Shown: positions 25,955 through 36,262, numbered from the stretch's first letter. The stretch is DNA of 64,000 bases from an uncultured Cellulomonadaceae bacterium (GCA_947495165.1 CANLXM010000001.1:1340619-1404618); one strand, 5' to 3'. Translations and numbers: made by a program. Notes: a model not told the origin generated them from the sequence alone.

Positions 25955-26416
25955 ATGCCGATCCAGAACGAAGAAGCGGCACAGACGTTCAAGGAGCGCT
26001 TCCCGCGCCTCGCCAAGGACGTCAAGACCTTCCCTGTGCGCGACGGCGAGGAGCCGTGGACGACCAAGGACGTCAAGGAGCTGGCGGAGGAGCTCCTCGC
26101 GGAGGCCGACCGGCTGACGGTCGACCTCGAGTCCGCGGACCGGGAGCTCTCCGAGCTGCTGCGCGACTCGGGCGACGGCGCTGGCGACGACCAGGCGGAC
26201 TCCGGTTCCAGCGCGCTCGAGCGGGAGCAGGAGCTCACCTTCGTGAACAACACGCGCGACCTCCTGCAGCAGAACCAGCGCGCCCTGTCGCGGATCGCCG
26301 CTGGCACGTACGGGACGTGCGAGTCCTGCGGCGGCCCCGTGGGCAAGGCGCGCCTGCAGGCGTTCCCCCGCGCGACCCTGTGCGTCGCCTGCAAGCAGCG
26401 TGAGGAGCGTCGCTGA
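25955..26416 (+). CDS. TraR/DksA-type zinc finger protein
   Basis: The 153-residue protein is helical for its first 115 residues and ends in a C4 zinc finger (CESC...CVAC) with the DksA/TraR signature around GTYGTCESCGGPVGKARL. It may act on RNA polymerase as DksA-like proteins do, but the N-terminal half differs from E. coli DksA, so the role is open. It lies in its usual place between divIVA and lspA. ATG 25955 has AGAGAGGT upstream. Confidence 0.88.
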   Translation: MPIQNEEAAQTFKERFPRLAKDVKTFPVRDGEEPWTTKDVKELAEELLAEADRLTVDLESADRELSELLRDSGDGAGDDQADSGSSALEREQELTFVNNTRDLLQQNQRALSRIAAGTYGTCESCGGPVGKARLQAFPRATLCVACKQREERR

Positions 26417-26448
26417 ACCAGGGGCGCGGCGTGGGAGACTTCTCCACG

Positions 26449-27009
26449 ATGACCGAGACCACTGATCCCACCGCCTCACGCGCGCGGCGCCTCACGACCG
26501 GCCTGTCCCTCATCGCCGTGGTCGTGCTCGCCGCCGACCAGCTGTCGAAGTGGGCTGCGGAGTCCTGGTTGTCGACGGCTGAGCCGACCCACTGGTTCCT
26601 GGGCGAGCTCCTGGGCTGGCGCCTGATCTACAACCCTGGCGCGGCGCTGTCCATCGGCACGAGCTTCACCTGGGTGCTCACGCTCATCGCGGTCGGCGTG
26701 GTCGTCACGATCGTCCGCCTCTCGCGCAGGCTCGTCTCGACCGCCTGGGCCGTCGCCCTGGGCCTGCTGCTCGGGGGCGCCCTCGGCAACCTGGGCGACC
26801 GCTTCTTCCGTGACCCGGGGTTCGCCCGCGGTCATGTCGTCGACTTCATCAACTACGCGGACTTCTTCGTGGGCAACGTCGCGGACATCGCGATCGTCGT
26901 CGCCGCCGGTCTCATCGGGATCCTGTCCTTCCGCGGCACCCCGCTGAGCGCCGAGCGACCGGACGACGCCGCGGAGCCGGTCGCCAGCCCTGAGGACGGC
27001 CGCGCGTGA
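26449..27009 (+). CDS. lspA: Lipoprotein signal peptidase (signal peptidase II)
   Basis: LspA cleaves the signal peptide of diacylglyceryl-modified prolipoproteins. The 186-residue protein has four membrane helices. The catalytic aspartates are D117 in [11 protein letters not shown] and D146 in [10 protein letters not shown]; the YNPGAALSI motif near residue 61 is also conserved. The C-terminus carries an acidic tail. ATG 26449 is chosen because GGAGA lies 10 nt upstream; GTG 26431 would add six residues. The stop overlaps the next gene by 4 nt. Confidence 0.95.
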   Translation: MTETTDPTASRARRLTTGLSLIAVVVLAADQLSKWAAESWLSTAEPTHWFLGELLGWRLIYNPGAALSIGTSFTWVLTLIAVGVVVTIVRLSRRLVSTAWAVALGLLLGGALGNLGDRFFRDPGFARGHVVDFINYADFFVGNVADIAIVVAAGLIGILSFRGTPLSAERPDDAAEPVASPEDGRA

Positions 27010-27938
27010 CCGCCCGCTCTCTGCCCGTCCCCGACGGGCTTGCGGGCGAGCGCGTGGACGCCGCCCTCGCCCGGCTGCTCGGGCTCTCGCGCACCCGCGC
27101 GGCCGAGCTGGCGGAGGCCGGCCACGTCGTCGTCGACGGTCGCGCGGTGGGCAAGTCCGACCGCCTCGTGGCGGACGCGTGGCTCGAGGTCGAGATCCCG
27201 GACGAGCGGGAACCCGACCCGGCGACGCCTACGCCCGTGCCCGGCATGGCGATCAGGTACGACGACGACGAGGTCGTCGTGGTCGACAAGCCCGTCGGAG
27301 TGGCCGCGCACCCGTCGCCCGGCTGGACCGGACCCACCGTCGTGGGCGCACTCGCCGCCGCGGGCTACCGGATCGCGACGTCGGGGGCCGCCGAGCGTCA
27401 GGGGATCGTGCACCGTCTCGACGTCGGGACCTCCGGGCTCATGGTCGTCGCGAAGAGCGAGCGCGCGTACACCGTCCTCAAGCGCGCGTTCAAGGAACGC
27501 ACGGTCGACAAGGTCTACCACTCTGTCGTCCAGGGGCATCCCGAGCCGACGACGGGCACGATCGACGCCCCCGTCGGCCGCCACCCGGGTGCGGACTACA
27601 AGTTCGCCGTCGTGGCCTCCGGGAAGCCCTCGGTCACGCACTACGAGGTCCTGGAGATGTTCCCGGCCGCGTCGCTCGTCGAGGTGCACCTCGAGACCGG
27701 CCGCACCCACCAGATCCGCGTGCACTTCTCCGCCCTGCGGCACCCGTGCGTCGGCGACCTCACCTACGGGGCCGACCCCACGCTCGCCCGGCGCACCGGG
27801 CTGACCCGGCAGTGGCTGCACGCGATGCGGCTCGGGTTCGACCACCCAGGCACGGGTCAGCGGCTCGAGATCACGAGCGAGTACCCCGAGGACCTCGCGC
27901 ACGCGCTCGACGTGCTCTCCGCGGGCGCGGGTCGGTGA
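27006..27938 (+). CDS. RluA-family 23S rRNA pseudouridine synthase (RluD-like)
   Basis: The 310-residue protein has an N-terminal S4 RNA-binding domain ([20 protein letters not shown]) and the RluA catalytic domain. The motif [11 protein letters not shown] contains catalytic D139, and [12 protein letters not shown] is near 235. It probably makes pseudouridines in 23S rRNA, as RluD does. GTG 27006 overlaps lspA and its stop overlaps the GNAT gene, both by 4 nt. Confidence 0.93.
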   Translation: MTARSLPVPDGLAGERVDAALARLLGLSRTRAAELAEAGHVVVDGRAVGKSDRLVADAWLEVEIPDEREPDPATPTPVPGMAIRYDDDEVVVVDKPVGVAAHPSPGWTGPTVVGALAAAGYRIATSGAAERQGIVHRLDVGTSGLMVVAKSERAYTVLKRAFKERTVDKVYHSVVQGHPEPTTGTIDAPVGRHPGADYKFAVVASGKPSVTHYEVLEMFPAASLVEVHLETGRTHQIRVHFSALRHPCVGDLTYGADPTLARRTGLTRQWLHAMRLGFDHPGTGQRLEITSEYPEDLAHALDVLSAGAGR

Positions 27939-28447
27939 CGGCAGCCCACCCGGACCGCACGAGCGCGTTCGCCGTCGAGGACGTGACCACCGCGGGGCAG
28001 CTCGAGGAGTGCTACGCGATCCGGATGGACGTGTTCGTCGCCGAGCAGCACGTGCCGGTCGCCGAGGAGCTCGACGCCCTCGACGAGGCGCCCACGACCA
28101 CGCACGTGCTCGTGCGTGACGCCCGGGGCACGGCGGTCGCGACGGGACGGCTGCTGACCGATCCGGCCCACCCCGACGTCGTCCACGTGGGGCGCGTGGC
28201 GGTGCGCCGAGTAGCGCGCGGCACCGGCGTGGGACGGCTGCTGATGGAGGCGCTCCACGACCGCGCCCGCGCGCTCTCGACCCCCGCCGTGCGGGTCGAG
28301 CTCAGCGCGCAGGAGCAGGCGCTGCCGTTCTACCGGCGCCTCGGCTACGTGATCGGTGAGGCCCGCTACCTGGACGCGGGCATCTGGCACCGGGACGCGT
28401 GGCTCGACCTCGCCGACGGTTCGGGAAGCGTCGGTCCGGACGCCTAG
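27935..28447 (+). CDS. GNAT family N-acetyltransferase
   Basis: A 170-residue GNAT acetyltransferase, ElaA-like. The acetyl-CoA-binding motif A is [23 protein letters not shown] near residues 88-110 and motif B is [22 protein letters not shown]. The N-terminal segment [16 protein letters not shown] is typical of this group. The substrate is unknown. GTG 27935 overlaps the pseudouridine synthase stop, making a lspA-rlu-GNAT coupled unit. Confidence 0.9.
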   Translation: MTAAHPDRTSAFAVEDVTTAGQLEECYAIRMDVFVAEQHVPVAEELDALDEAPTTTHVLVRDARGTAVATGRLLTDPAHPDVVHVGRVAVRRVARGTGVGRLLMEALHDRARALSTPAVRVELSAQEQALPFYRRLGYVIGEARYLDAGIWHRDAWLDLADGSGSVGPDA

Positions 28448-28450
28448 ACT
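28445..28450 (+). promoter_or_regulatory. Leaderless dnaE promoter, -10 TAGACT
   Basis: GCCTAGACT followed by 7 nt and then the dnaE ATG. No ribosome site is present. The hexamer overlaps the last codons of the GNAT gene. Confidence 0.6.
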
Positions 28451-28457
28451 GCCTTCC

Positions 28458-31400
28458 ATGCCGCACTCGTCCTCGGACTTCGTTCACCTCCACGTGCACA
28501 CCGAGTACTCGATGCTCGACGGCGCCGCCCGGCTGGGGGACCTGTTCGAGGAGACCTCGCGCCTGGGCCAGAAGGCCATCGCGACCACCGATCACGGGTA
28601 CCTCTTCGGGGCCTACGACTTCTGGAAGCAGGCCACGGCAGCCGGCGTGAAGCCGATCATCGGCGTCGAGGCCTACGTGACGCCCGGAACCTCGCGGTTC
28701 GACCAGACGCGCGTCCGGTTCGGTGAGAAGGGCCAGGAGTCCGACGACGTCTCGGCCCGTGGCGCGTACACCCACATGACGATGTGGGCCCGGAACAACG
28801 AGGGCCTGCACAACCTCTTCCGGGCGAGCTCGTACGCGTCGCTCGAGGGGCAGATGGGCAAGTGGCCGCGCATGGACCGCGACCTGCTCGAACGCTTCAG
28901 CGGCGGGATGATCGCGTCGACCGGCTGTCCGTCGGGGGAGATCCAGACCCGGCTGCGGCTGGGGCAGTGGGACGAGGCCGTCCGTGCCGCCGGCGAGCTC
29001 CAGGACATCTACGGCAAGGAGTTCTTCTACGTCGAGCTGATGGACCACGGGCTCAGCATCGAGCAGCGGGTCCTCGCCCAGCTCGTCGAGCTCTCCAAGG
29101 CGATCGGGGCGCCGCTGCTCGCGACGAACGACTCGCACTACGTCAAGCAGGAGGACTCCGGGTCGCAGGAGGCCCTGCTCTGCATCAACTCGGGTTCGAC
29201 GCTCACGGACCCGGACCGGTTCAAGTTCGACGGTGACGGCTACTACCTCAAGTCCGCCGAGGAGATGCGCCGCATCTGGGCCGAGCTCCCCGAGGCCTGC
29301 GACAACACGGTCGCGCTCGCCGAGCAGTGCGAGGTGTCGTTCAACACCTCCGCCAACTACATGCCCAACTACCCGTGCCCCCCGGGCGAGGACGAGACCT
29401 CCTGGTTCATCAAGGAGGTCGAGCGGGGCCTCGAGGTGCGCTACCCCGACGGCATCCCCGCCGACGTCCGGGCACAGGCGGAGTACGAGACCCAGGTCAT
29501 CACGCAGATGGGCTTCCCGGGCTACTTCCTCGTGGTGGCCGACTTCATCAACTGGTCCAAGGACAACGGCATCCGCGTGGGCCCCGGCCGTGGCTCGGGA
29601 GCTGGCTCGATGGCCGCGTACGCGATGCGCATCACGGACCTCGACCCGCTCCAGCACGGCCTGATCTTCGAGCGCTTCCTCAACCCGGACCGCGTCTCGA
29701 TGCCCGACTTCGACGTCGACTTCGACGAGCGTCGTCGCGGCGAGGTGATCCGCTACGTGACCCAGAAGTACGGCGAGGACCGCGTCGCGCAGATCGTCAC
29801 GTACGGCACCATCAAGGCCAAGCAGGCGCTCAAGGACTCGGCGCGGCTGCTCGGCATGCCGTTCGCGATGGGGGAGAAGCTCACCAAGGCGATGCCGCCC
29901 GCGATCATGGGCAAGGACATCAGCCTCACGGGGATCTTCGACCCCGCAGACAAGCGCTACAACGAGGCAGACGAGTTCCGTCAGGTGCACGCCGCCGACC
30001 CGGACGCCCAGCGCGTGGTCGAGCTCGCGAAGGGCATCGAAGGACTGAAGCGCCAGTGGGGCGTGCACGCAGCCGGGGTCATCATGTCGAGCGAGCCGCT
30101 GATCGACATCATCCCCATCATGCGGCGTCTGCAGGACGGCGCGGTGATCACGCAGTTCGACTACCCCAAGTGCGAAGAGCTCGGCCTCATCAAGATGGAC
30201 TTCCTGGGACTGCGCAACCTGACGATCCTCGACGACGCGCTCGCGAACATCGTGATGAACGGCAAGGAGCCGGTCGACCTCGAGGCGCTCACGCTCGACG
30301 ACCCGGCCACCTACGCGCTCCTGGGCCGGGGCGACACCCTCGGCGTGTTCCAGCTCGACGGCGGCGGCATGCGCACGCTCCTGAAGCTCATGCGCCCCGA
30401 CAACTTCGAGGACATCTCCGCCGTCGGCGCGCTCTACCGGCCGGGCCCGATGGGCGCCAACTCGCACACCAACTACGCGCTGCGCAAGAACGGCCTCCAG
30501 GAGGTCACCCCGATCCACCCGGAGCTCGAGGAGCCGCTCGCGGAGATCCTCGGCGCGACCTACGGCCTGATCGTCTATCAGGAGCAGGTCATGGCCATCG
30601 CGCAGAAGGTCGCGGGCTACAGCCTCGGCCAGGCCGACATCCTCCGGCGCGTGATGGGCAAGAAGAAGAAGGCGGAGCTCGACAAGCAGTTCGAGGGCTT
30701 CTCCCAGGGCATGATCGACCGCGGGTTCTCGATGGCCGCAGTCAAGACCCTGTGGGACATCCTGCTGCCGTTCTCCGACTACGCGTTCAACAAGGCGCAC
30801 TCGGCCGCCTACGGTGTCGTGTCGTACTGGACGGCCTACCTCAAGGCCAACTACCCGACCGAGTACATGGCGGCGCTCCTCACGAGCGTGCGCGACGACA
30901 AGGACAAGTCGGCCCTCTACCTCAACGAGTGCCGGCACATGGGCATCACGGTGCTCCCGCCGGACGTCAACTCCTCGTCGGCGAACTTCACCGCGGTCGA
31001 CAAGGACATCCGGTTCGGCCTCACCGCGATCCGCAACGTGGGCGCGAACGTCGTCGACGCGATCGTCGCCGCGCGGGAGTCGCACGGGGAGTTCACGTCC
31101 TTCACGGACTTCCTCGACAAGGTCCCCGCGGTCGTGTGCAACAAGCGCACGATCGAGTCGCTCATCAAGGCCGGCGCGTTCGACTCGCTCGGGCACACGC
31201 GCCGCGCGCTCGTCGTGGTGCACGAGCAGGCCGTCGACTCGGTGATCGGCGTCAAGCGCAAGGAGGCCGAGGGGCAGTTCGACCTCTTCGCCGACCTCGG
31301 TGGCGAGGGTGCCGACGACGGCATGTCGTTCAGCGTCGACGTCCCGGTGCTCCCGGACTGGGACAGGAAGCAGCTGCTCGCGTTCGAGCGCGAGATGCTC

Positions 31401-31997
31401 GGCCTGTACGTCTCCGACCACCCGCTTTCCGGGCTCGAACACGTCCTGTCACGCGCGGCCGAGACGTCGATCGCGTCCCTGATCGCCGACGACGTGCGCC
31501 CCGACGGCTCGACCGTGGTGATCGCCGGCCTGATCACGTCCCTGCAGCGCAAGATGTCCAAGAACGGCAACCCGTGGGCCGCGGTCACGATCGAGGACCT
31601 CGCCGGTGGCGTCGAGGTGATGTTCTTCGGGGAGACCTACCTCGCGTACTCGACGATCCTCGCCGAGGACCAGGTCGTGGTGCTCAAGGGACGCGTGCGA
31701 CGCCGTGACGAGACCATGCAGCTGCAGGCGATGGAGGTCTCGCTGCCGGACATCTCGGTGGGCACCGACTCGCCGCTCGTGGTCACGCTCGCGACCTCGC
31801 GGTGCACCCAGCCGATCGTCGAGAAGCTGCGGGACGTCCTGCGCACGCATCCAGGCAGCACGGAGGTTCACCTCCGGCTGACGAGCCCGGGGCGGTCCAC
31901 GGTGATGCGGCTCGAGGACAAGCTGCGGGTGGAGCGCACGCCGGCGCTCTCGGGTGATCTCAAGGCGCTGCTCGGACCGTCCTGCCTGATGGTCTGA
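28458..31997 (+). CDS. dnaE: DNA polymerase III alpha subunit
   Basis: The replicative polymerase subunit has 1179 residues, as expected for actinobacterial DnaE1. The N-terminal PHP domain begins FVHLHVHTEYSMLDG with His 10, 12 and 14; in related actinobacteria this domain provides proofreading. The palm catalytic motif PDFDVDF gives D417, D419 and D421, and GPGRGSGAGS precedes it. The tandem helix-hairpin-helix and an OB-fold (TVVIAGLITSLQRKMSKNG) lie near the C-terminus. ATG 28458 lacks a ribosome site and appears leaderless. Confidence 0.98.
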   Translation: MPHSSSDFVHLHVHTEYSMLDGAARLGDLFEETSRLGQKAIATTDHGYLFGAYDFWKQATAAGVKPIIGVEAYVTPGTSRFDQTRVRFGEKGQESDDVSARGAYTHMTMWARNNEGLHNLFRASSYASLEGQMGKWPRMDRDLLERFSGGMIASTGCPSGEIQTRLRLGQWDEAVRAAGELQDIYGKEFFYVELMDHGLSIEQRVLAQLVELSKAIGAPLLATNDSHYVKQEDSGSQEALLCINSGSTLTDPDRFKFDGDGYYLKSAEEMRRIWAELPEACDNTVALAEQCEVSFNTSANYMPNYPCPPGEDETSWFIKEVERGLEVRYPDGIPADVRAQAEYETQVITQMGFPGYFLVVADFINWSKDNGIRVGPGRGSGAGSMAAYAMRITDLDPLQHGLIFERFLNPDRVSMPDFDVDFDERRRGEVIRYVTQKYGEDRVAQIVTYGTIKAKQALKDSARLLGMPFAMGEKLTKAMPPAIMGKDISLTGIFDPADKRYNEADEFRQVHAADPDAQRVVELAKGIEGLKRQWGVHAAGVIMSSEPLIDIIPIMRRLQDGAVITQFDYPKCEELGLIKMDFLGLRNLTILDDALANIVMNGKEPVDLEALTLDDPATYALLGRGDTLGVFQLDGGGMRTLLKLMRPDNFEDISAVGALYRPGPMGANSHTNYALRKNGLQEVTPIHPELEEPLAEILGATYGLIVYQEQVMAIAQKVAGYSLGQADILRRVMGKKKKAELDKQFEGFSQGMIDRGFSMAAVKTLWDILLPFSDYAFNKAHSAAYGVVSYWTAYLKANYPTEYMAALLTSVRDDKDKSALYLNECRHMGITVLPPDVNSSSANFTAVDKDIRFGLTAIRNVGANVVDAIVAARESHGEFTSFTDFLDKVPAVVCNKRTIESLIKAGAFDSLGHTRRALVVVHEQAVDSVIGVKRKEAEGQFDLFADLGGEGADDGMSFSVDVPVLPDWDRKQLLAFEREMLGLYVSDHPLSGLEHVLSRAAETSIASLIADDVRPDGSTVVIAGLITSLQRKMSKNGNPWAAVTIEDLAGGVEVMFFGETYLAYSTILAEDQVVVLKGRVRRRDETMQLQAMEVSLPDISVGTDSPLVVTLATSRCTQPIVEKLRDVLRTHPGSTEVHLRLTSPGRSTVMRLEDKLRVERTPALSGDLKALLGPSCLMV

Positions 31998-32007
31998 GCC
32001 CAGCGCC

Positions 32008-32013
32008 TAGACT
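32008..32013 (+). promoter_or_regulatory. Leaderless promoter, -10 TAGACT
   Basis: GCCTAGACT then 6 nt and a GTG start, 11 nt after the dnaE stop. It nearly duplicates the element before dnaE itself. Confidence 0.6.
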
Positions 32014-32019
32014 CGGGCG

Positions 32020-32427
32020 GTGATCCATCTGACGCCCGAGCAGCACGTCTTCGTGACCGAACGCCACCTCGCCACCCTGAGCACCCTGCGTGCGGACGGC
32101 TCGCCGCACGTCGTGCCCGTGGGGTTCACGTGGGACCCCGATGCCGGGGTGCTGCGGATCACCACCAAGGTGACGGCCGTGAAGGCGCGCAACGCGCAGC
32201 GCGTGGGACCGGCGGGGGAGCCGCCCCGGGCGGCCGTGTGCCAGGTCGACGGGGGTCGCTGGATGACGCTCGAGGGCACCATCGAGCTGCGGACCACGGC
32301 CGAGGAGGTCGCCGAGGCCGTGCGGCGCTACGCGCGGCGCTACCGCCAGCTCGAGGAGAACCCCGAGCGCGCCGTCCTCGTCCTCACCGTGGACAAGGTC
32401 ATGAGCTCGTCCTACATGGCTCGCTGA
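32020..32427 (+). CDS. PPOX-class F420-dependent oxidoreductase
   Basis: A 135-residue split-barrel flavin/F420-binding protein of the pyridoxamine 5'-phosphate oxidase superfamily. The N-terminal strand pattern [20 protein letters not shown] and the later [12 protein letters not shown] are typical of actinobacterial F420-dependent members such as the biliverdin-reductase-like group. The exact substrate cannot be read from sequence. GTG 32020 appears leaderless. Confidence 0.85.
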   Translation: MIHLTPEQHVFVTERHLATLSTLRADGSPHVVPVGFTWDPDAGVLRITTKVTAVKARNAQRVGPAGEPPRAAVCQVDGGRWMTLEGTIELRTTAEEVAEAVRRYARRYRQLEENPERAVLVLTVDKVMSSSYMAR

Positions 32428-32473
32428 GCCCGGCGCCGCAGGTGTGACGCAGGGGTCAGCAGGCGACGCAGGC

Positions 32474-32719
32474 TCAGCCGGCTGTGCCGACCTGGGCCGA
32501 GCGGTCCCCGTGCGGCGAGGACACGACGACCACGTCGCCCGCCACGAGCTGGCGGCCGCGGCGGGTGTCCGGCTCGCCGTTGACGGTGACCTCCCCGTCG
32601 GCCACGAGCTCGGCGGCCTGCGCGCCGGACTCGGCGAGGTCGGCGAGCTTGAGGAACTGCCCCAGGCGGATGCTTGCGTCCTTGATCGGCACGATGTTCA
32701 CGCCCTCAGTCTCGCCCAT
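32474..32719 (-). CDS. Small S4-domain RNA-binding protein
   Basis: An 81-residue protein consisting essentially of one S4 domain: [19 protein letters not shown], then [19 protein letters not shown] and a short basic end. It resembles YaaA/RlbA-like stand-alone S4 proteins, which probably bind rRNA or tRNA. ATG 32719 lacks a ribosome site; GTG 32701 (starting [12 protein letters not shown]) is an alternative giving 75 residues. It diverges from hisD and converges on the F420-type gene. Confidence 0.8.
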   Translation of the reverse strand: MGETEGVNIVPIKDASIRLGQFLKLADLAESGAQAAELVADGEVTVNGEPDTRRGRQLVAGDVVVVSSPHGDRSAQVGTAG

Positions 32720-32739
32720 CGAGCAGTGCCGGTGCTCGC

Positions 32740-32745
32740 TAGACT
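32740..32745 (+). promoter_or_regulatory. Leaderless hisD promoter, -10 TAGACT
   Basis: CGCTAGACT followed by 7 nt and the hisD GTG. The promoter lies between divergent S4 and hisD genes. Confidence 0.6.
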
Positions 32746-32752
32746 CGCCCCT

Positions 32753-34078
32753 GTGATCACTCGCCTCGACCTTCGCGGTCGCGCCCTGTCTGCCCGTGAC
32801 CTGCTGACCGTCCTGCCGCGCCCCGAGCTCGGCGTCGAGGACGCCACGCATCTCGTGGTGCCGATCATCGAGGCCGTCCGTGTGGAGGGCGCCGCTGCGC
32901 TGCGCTCCTACGGGGAGAAGTTCGACGGCGTGCGTCCCGAGCACCTGCGGGTGCCGGCGGAGGCGATGCAGGCGGCCCTCGACGCGCTCGAGCCCGGGCT
33001 GCGCGAGGCCCTCGAGGAGTCGATCTCGCGGGTGCGCAGGGTGCACGCGGCCCAGCGGCCGGCGGACTTCGTCGTCGAGGTCGCCCCGGGCGCGACGGTG
33101 CGCCAGCGCTGGATCCCGGTGCGCCGGGTCGGGCTGTACGCGCCGGGGGGCCTGGCCGTGTACCCGTCGTCGGTGATCATGAACGTCGTGGCCGCGCAGG
33201 AGGCCGGTGTCGGCGGTCTCGCCGTCGCGTCCCCGCCGCAGGCCAGCAACGGCGGGCTGCCGAACCCGACCATCCTCGCGGCCTGTGCGCTGCTCGGCGT
33301 CGACGAGGTCTACGCGGTCGGCGGCGCGCAGGCGGTCGCGATGTTCGCCTACGGGGCGCTGGGCTCCGAGCCGCAGGACGGCGACCACCTGTGCGATCCC
33401 GTCGACGTCGTCACCGGACCGGGGAACGTGTTCGTGGCGGCCGCCAAGCGGCTGGTGCGCGGCGTGGTGGGTATCGACTCCGAGGCCGGTCCCACCGAGA
33501 TCGCCGTCCTCGCCGACGACACGGCCGACGCCGACCACGTCGCGGCGGACCTGCTGAGCCAGGCGGAGCACGACCCGCTCGCGGCGTCGGTCCTGGTGAC
33601 GGACTCGCTCGCGCTCGCGGACGCGGTCGAGGGGCGGGTCACCGCGCGCGCGGCGGCGACGAAGCACGTCGAGCGCGTCCGCACGGCGCTCGCCGGCCCG
33701 CAGTCGGCGATCGTCCTGGTGGACGACCTGGCGCAAGGACTGGCGGTCGTCAACGCGTACGGCGCCGAGCACCTCGAGATCCAGACGCGCGACGCGGCCC
33801 GCGTGGCCGACCAGGTGACGAGCGCGGGCGCCATCTTCGTGGGCCCGTACTCGCCGGTCCCGCTGGGCGACTACATGGCGGGGTCGAACCACGTGCTGCC
33901 CACCGGGGGGTGCGCGCACTTCTCGAGCGGGCTCGGCGTGCACACCTACGTGCGGGCCGTCCAGGTCATCGAGTACGACCAGCCCGCGCTCGCGGCGATC
34001 GCCGACCAGATCGTCGCGTTCGCCGACGCCGAGGATCTCCCGGCGCACGGTGAGGCGATCCGCGCTCGCCAGGTCTGA
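32753..34078 (+). CDS. hisD: Histidinol dehydrogenase
   Basis: HisD oxidises L-histidinol to L-histidine in two NAD-dependent steps and is a zinc enzyme. The 441-residue protein shows [17 protein letters not shown] near residue 127, a [16 protein letters not shown] stretch near 221, the metal-binding SQAEHDP near 268 and the C-terminal [17 protein letters not shown] 32753 has a leaderless-type -10. It is separated from hisC by recQ and the SRPBCC gene, so it is transcribed apart from the other his genes. Confidence 0.96.
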   Translation: MITRLDLRGRALSARDLLTVLPRPELGVEDATHLVVPIIEAVRVEGAAALRSYGEKFDGVRPEHLRVPAEAMQAALDALEPGLREALEESISRVRRVHAAQRPADFVVEVAPGATVRQRWIPVRRVGLYAPGGLAVYPSSVIMNVVAAQEAGVGGLAVASPPQASNGGLPNPTILAACALLGVDEVYAVGGAQAVAMFAYGALGSEPQDGDHLCDPVDVVTGPGNVFVAAAKRLVRGVVGIDSEAGPTEIAVLADDTADADHVAADLLSQAEHDPLAASVLVTDSLALADAVEGRVTARAAATKHVERVRTALAGPQSAIVLVDDLAQGLAVVNAYGAEHLEIQTRDAARVADQVTSAGAIFVGPYSPVPLGDYMAGSNHVLPTGGCAHFSSGLGVHTYVRAVQVIEYDQPALAAIADQIVAFADAEDLPAHGEAIRARQV

Positions 34079-34087
34079 CCGCGCGCG

Positions 34088-34115
34088 GGAGCCGCGCCCT
34101 CGTCGGTGCGGCTCC
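34088..34115. terminator. Hairpin between converging hisD and recQ
   Basis: GGAGCCGCGCC (34088-34098) pairs with GGTGCGGCTCC (34105-34115), 11 bp with one G-T pair and a 6-nt loop. It can serve both transcripts. Confidence 0.7.
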
Positions 34116-34144
34116 TGGCAGCCCGACGTCTCAGCGGGGACTCG

Positions 34145-36262
34145 TCAGCGCACGGCGAGGACGAACGGGAGCACCTCGCCGGCCCCCGCGAGCCGCAGCA
34201 GCCGCGCGGCGACCGTGAGCGTCCACCCGGAGTCCGTGACGTCGTCGACGAGCAGGATGCGCCGCTCGGCGATCGCCGCGTGGTCGCCGTCGAGGTGCAG
34301 CCGCCGTGCGACACCGGCGAGACGGGTCGCCGAGTTCACGTCGTGGCGACCGGCGTCCCCCGTGGGCACCACGTGGCCGCTGACCGGGACCCCGAGGTAG
34401 CGCCCGAGGCCGTCGGCGAGGTGCGCCACGAGGTGTGGGCGACCCTGCGACGCGACCGCGACGATGGCGTCGACCCCGGGCTGCCAGTCGTCGAGGACCT
34501 GTGCCGCCGCGTGGCGCAGGGGAACCGGGAGCTCACCGTCGGGACCCGCGAGCAGGTCGCGCAGCGGACCGGACCATCCGAGGCCGTCGAGCCGGGCGAT
34601 CGCCCGGCCGGGTGCCGCCTGCTCGGTCGCCGGGATCCGACCGGACAGCGGGACCCCGAGGGTCGCCATCCCGCTCGGCCACATGCGCCGGGCGGCGACC
34701 TCCACGCCCGGCTGGTCGAGCCGCTCCCGGACCGCGGTGACCTGCTCCCCGGTGGGTAGCGCGGGCAGGTCGACGGTCGTGCACCGGTCGCAGCGGCCGC
34801 AGCGCCAGTCCGGGGCGAGGCCCGGGTCGTCGAGCGTGGCGCGCAGGAACGCCATGCGGCAGGTCGAGGTCTGCTCGTACGCGAGCATCGTGCGCTGCTC
34901 GTGCACGCGCGCCGCGTCCACCCGGGCGTAGCGTTCGGCGTCGTAGGTCCAGGGCTGGCCCGTCGCCTCCCACCCGCCGCGCACCCGGCGGACGGCGCCG
35001 TCGACGTCGAGCACCTTGAGCATCATCTCCAGGCGCGATCGCCGCAGGTCGACGCTCGTCTCGAGCGCGGCCAGCGAGTGCACCCCGCCTCCGTCCAGCG
35101 CGCCGAGCACGGCCCGCACCTGGGGCTCTGACGGGAACCCGAGCGCGCCGAAGTACTCCCAGATGCGCTCGTCCTCCTCGCCGGGCACGAGCACGGCGAG
35201 CGCGCGGGCGACCCCGCGTCCGGCACGCCCGACCTGCTGGTAGTAGGACACCGGGGAGCCCGGCGCGCCGAGGTGGACGACGAAGGCGAGGTCCGGCTTG
35301 TCGAATCCCATGCCGAGGGCGGACGTGGCCACGAGGGCCTTGATCGCGTTGTCCTTGAGATCGGCCTCGAGCCGTTCCCGCTCGGCGGGCTCGGTGCGCC
35401 CGGTGTATGCGTGCACGTCGTGGCCCGCCGAGCGCAGGTGGGTGGCGACCTGCTCGGCGGCCGCGACGGTCAGGCAATACACGATGCCCGAGCCCTCGAC
35501 GGCGGCCAGCATCGCCGTGAGCCAGGCCACCCGCGTCGCGGGGCTCGTCACGGGGAGCACGGCCAGCTGGAGCGACTCGCGGTCGAGGGCGCCGCGCAGC
35601 ACCAGGGGCGCGGTGTCGTCGGCCATGGCGAGCTGCTCGGCGACGTCGTGCGTGACCCGTTCGTTGGCCGTCGCTGTCGTCGCGAGGACCGGGGTGTGCG
35701 GCGGCAGCCCCTCCAGCAACGTGCGGATCCGGCGGTAGTCAGGGCGGAAGTCGTGCCCCCAGTCGGAGATGCAGTGCGCCTCGTCGACGACGACCAGGCC
35801 GGCACCCGCCGCGAGCCGGGGCAGGACGAGGTCGCGGAAGTCGGGGTTGGTCAGCCGCTCAGGGGAGCAGAGCAGGACGTCGACCTCGCCTGCGGCGATC
35901 GCCGCGTTGATCTGGTCCCACTCTGTCACGTTCGCCGAGTTGATGGTCACGGCGCGCACGCCCGCTCGCTGCGCCGCGGCGACCTGGTCGCGCATGAGGG
36001 CGAGCAACGGCGACACGATGACGGTGGGACCGGCTCCCTGCTCGCGCAGCAAGGCGGTCGCGACGAAGTACACCGCCGACTTCCCCCAGCCCGTGCGCTG
36101 CACGACGAGCACCCGCCGCGCCTGGGACACCAGGGCGTCGATCGCGTGCCACTGGTCCTCGCGCAGGCGTGCGTCGGGGGAGCCGACGAGCGCGCGGAGC
36201 AGCTCCTCGGCGCGCTCGCGGGACGCGCGGGAACGGGTCGGGGGTGCGGGTGTCGACGTCAT
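34145..36262 (-). CDS. recQ: RecQ-type DNA helicase fused to a phosphoribosyltransferase-like domain
   Basis: The 705-residue protein has a complete superfamily-2 helicase core: Walker A RTGWGKSAVYF at about 56-66, the DEAH box VVVDEAHCISDWGHDFRP near 158, TTATAN, and motif VI SYYQQVGRAGRG. A RecQ zinc-binding module with four Cys (TCRMAF...CGRCDRC) follows. After about residue 515 the usual WH/HRDC region is replaced by about 190 residues ending in a PRPP-binding-type motif, ILLVDDVTDSGWTL near 670, as in type I phosphoribosyltransferases. Helicase activity is well supported; the role of the tail is unknown. ATG 36262 appears leaderless. Confidence 0.92.
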   Translation of the reverse strand: MTSTPAPPTRSRASRERAEELLRALVGSPDARLREDQWHAIDALVSQARRVLVVQRTGWGKSAVYFVATALLREQGAGPTVIVSPLLALMRDQVAAAQRAGVRAVTINSANVTEWDQINAAIAAGEVDVLLCSPERLTNPDFRDLVLPRLAAGAGLVVVDEAHCISDWGHDFRPDYRRIRTLLEGLPPHTPVLATTATANERVTHDVAEQLAMADDTAPLVLRGALDRESLQLAVLPVTSPATRVAWLTAMLAAVEGSGIVYCLTVAAAEQVATHLRSAGHDVHAYTGRTEPAERERLEADLKDNAIKALVATSALGMGFDKPDLAFVVHLGAPGSPVSYYQQVGRAGRGVARALAVLVPGEEDERIWEYFGALGFPSEPQVRAVLGALDGGGVHSLAALETSVDLRRSRLEMMLKVLDVDGAVRRVRGGWEATGQPWTYDAERYARVDAARVHEQRTMLAYEQTSTCRMAFLRATLDDPGLAPDWRCGRCDRCTTVDLPALPTGEQVTAVRERLDQPGVEVAARRMWPSGMATLGVPLSGRIPATEQAAPGRAIARLDGLGWSGPLRDLLAGPDGELPVPLRHAAAQVLDDWQPGVDAIVAVASQGRPHLVAHLADGLGRYLGVPVSGHVVPTGDAGRHDVNSATRLAGVARRLHLDGDHAAIAERRILLVDDVTDSGWTLTVAARLLRLAGAGEVLPFVLAVR

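Noticed and set aside
28302..31442. Minus-strand open frame of about 1046 codons opposite dnaE
   Set aside because: Mirror of a strongly coding gene; composition is Val/Arg/Leu/His-rich and no family is recognisable.
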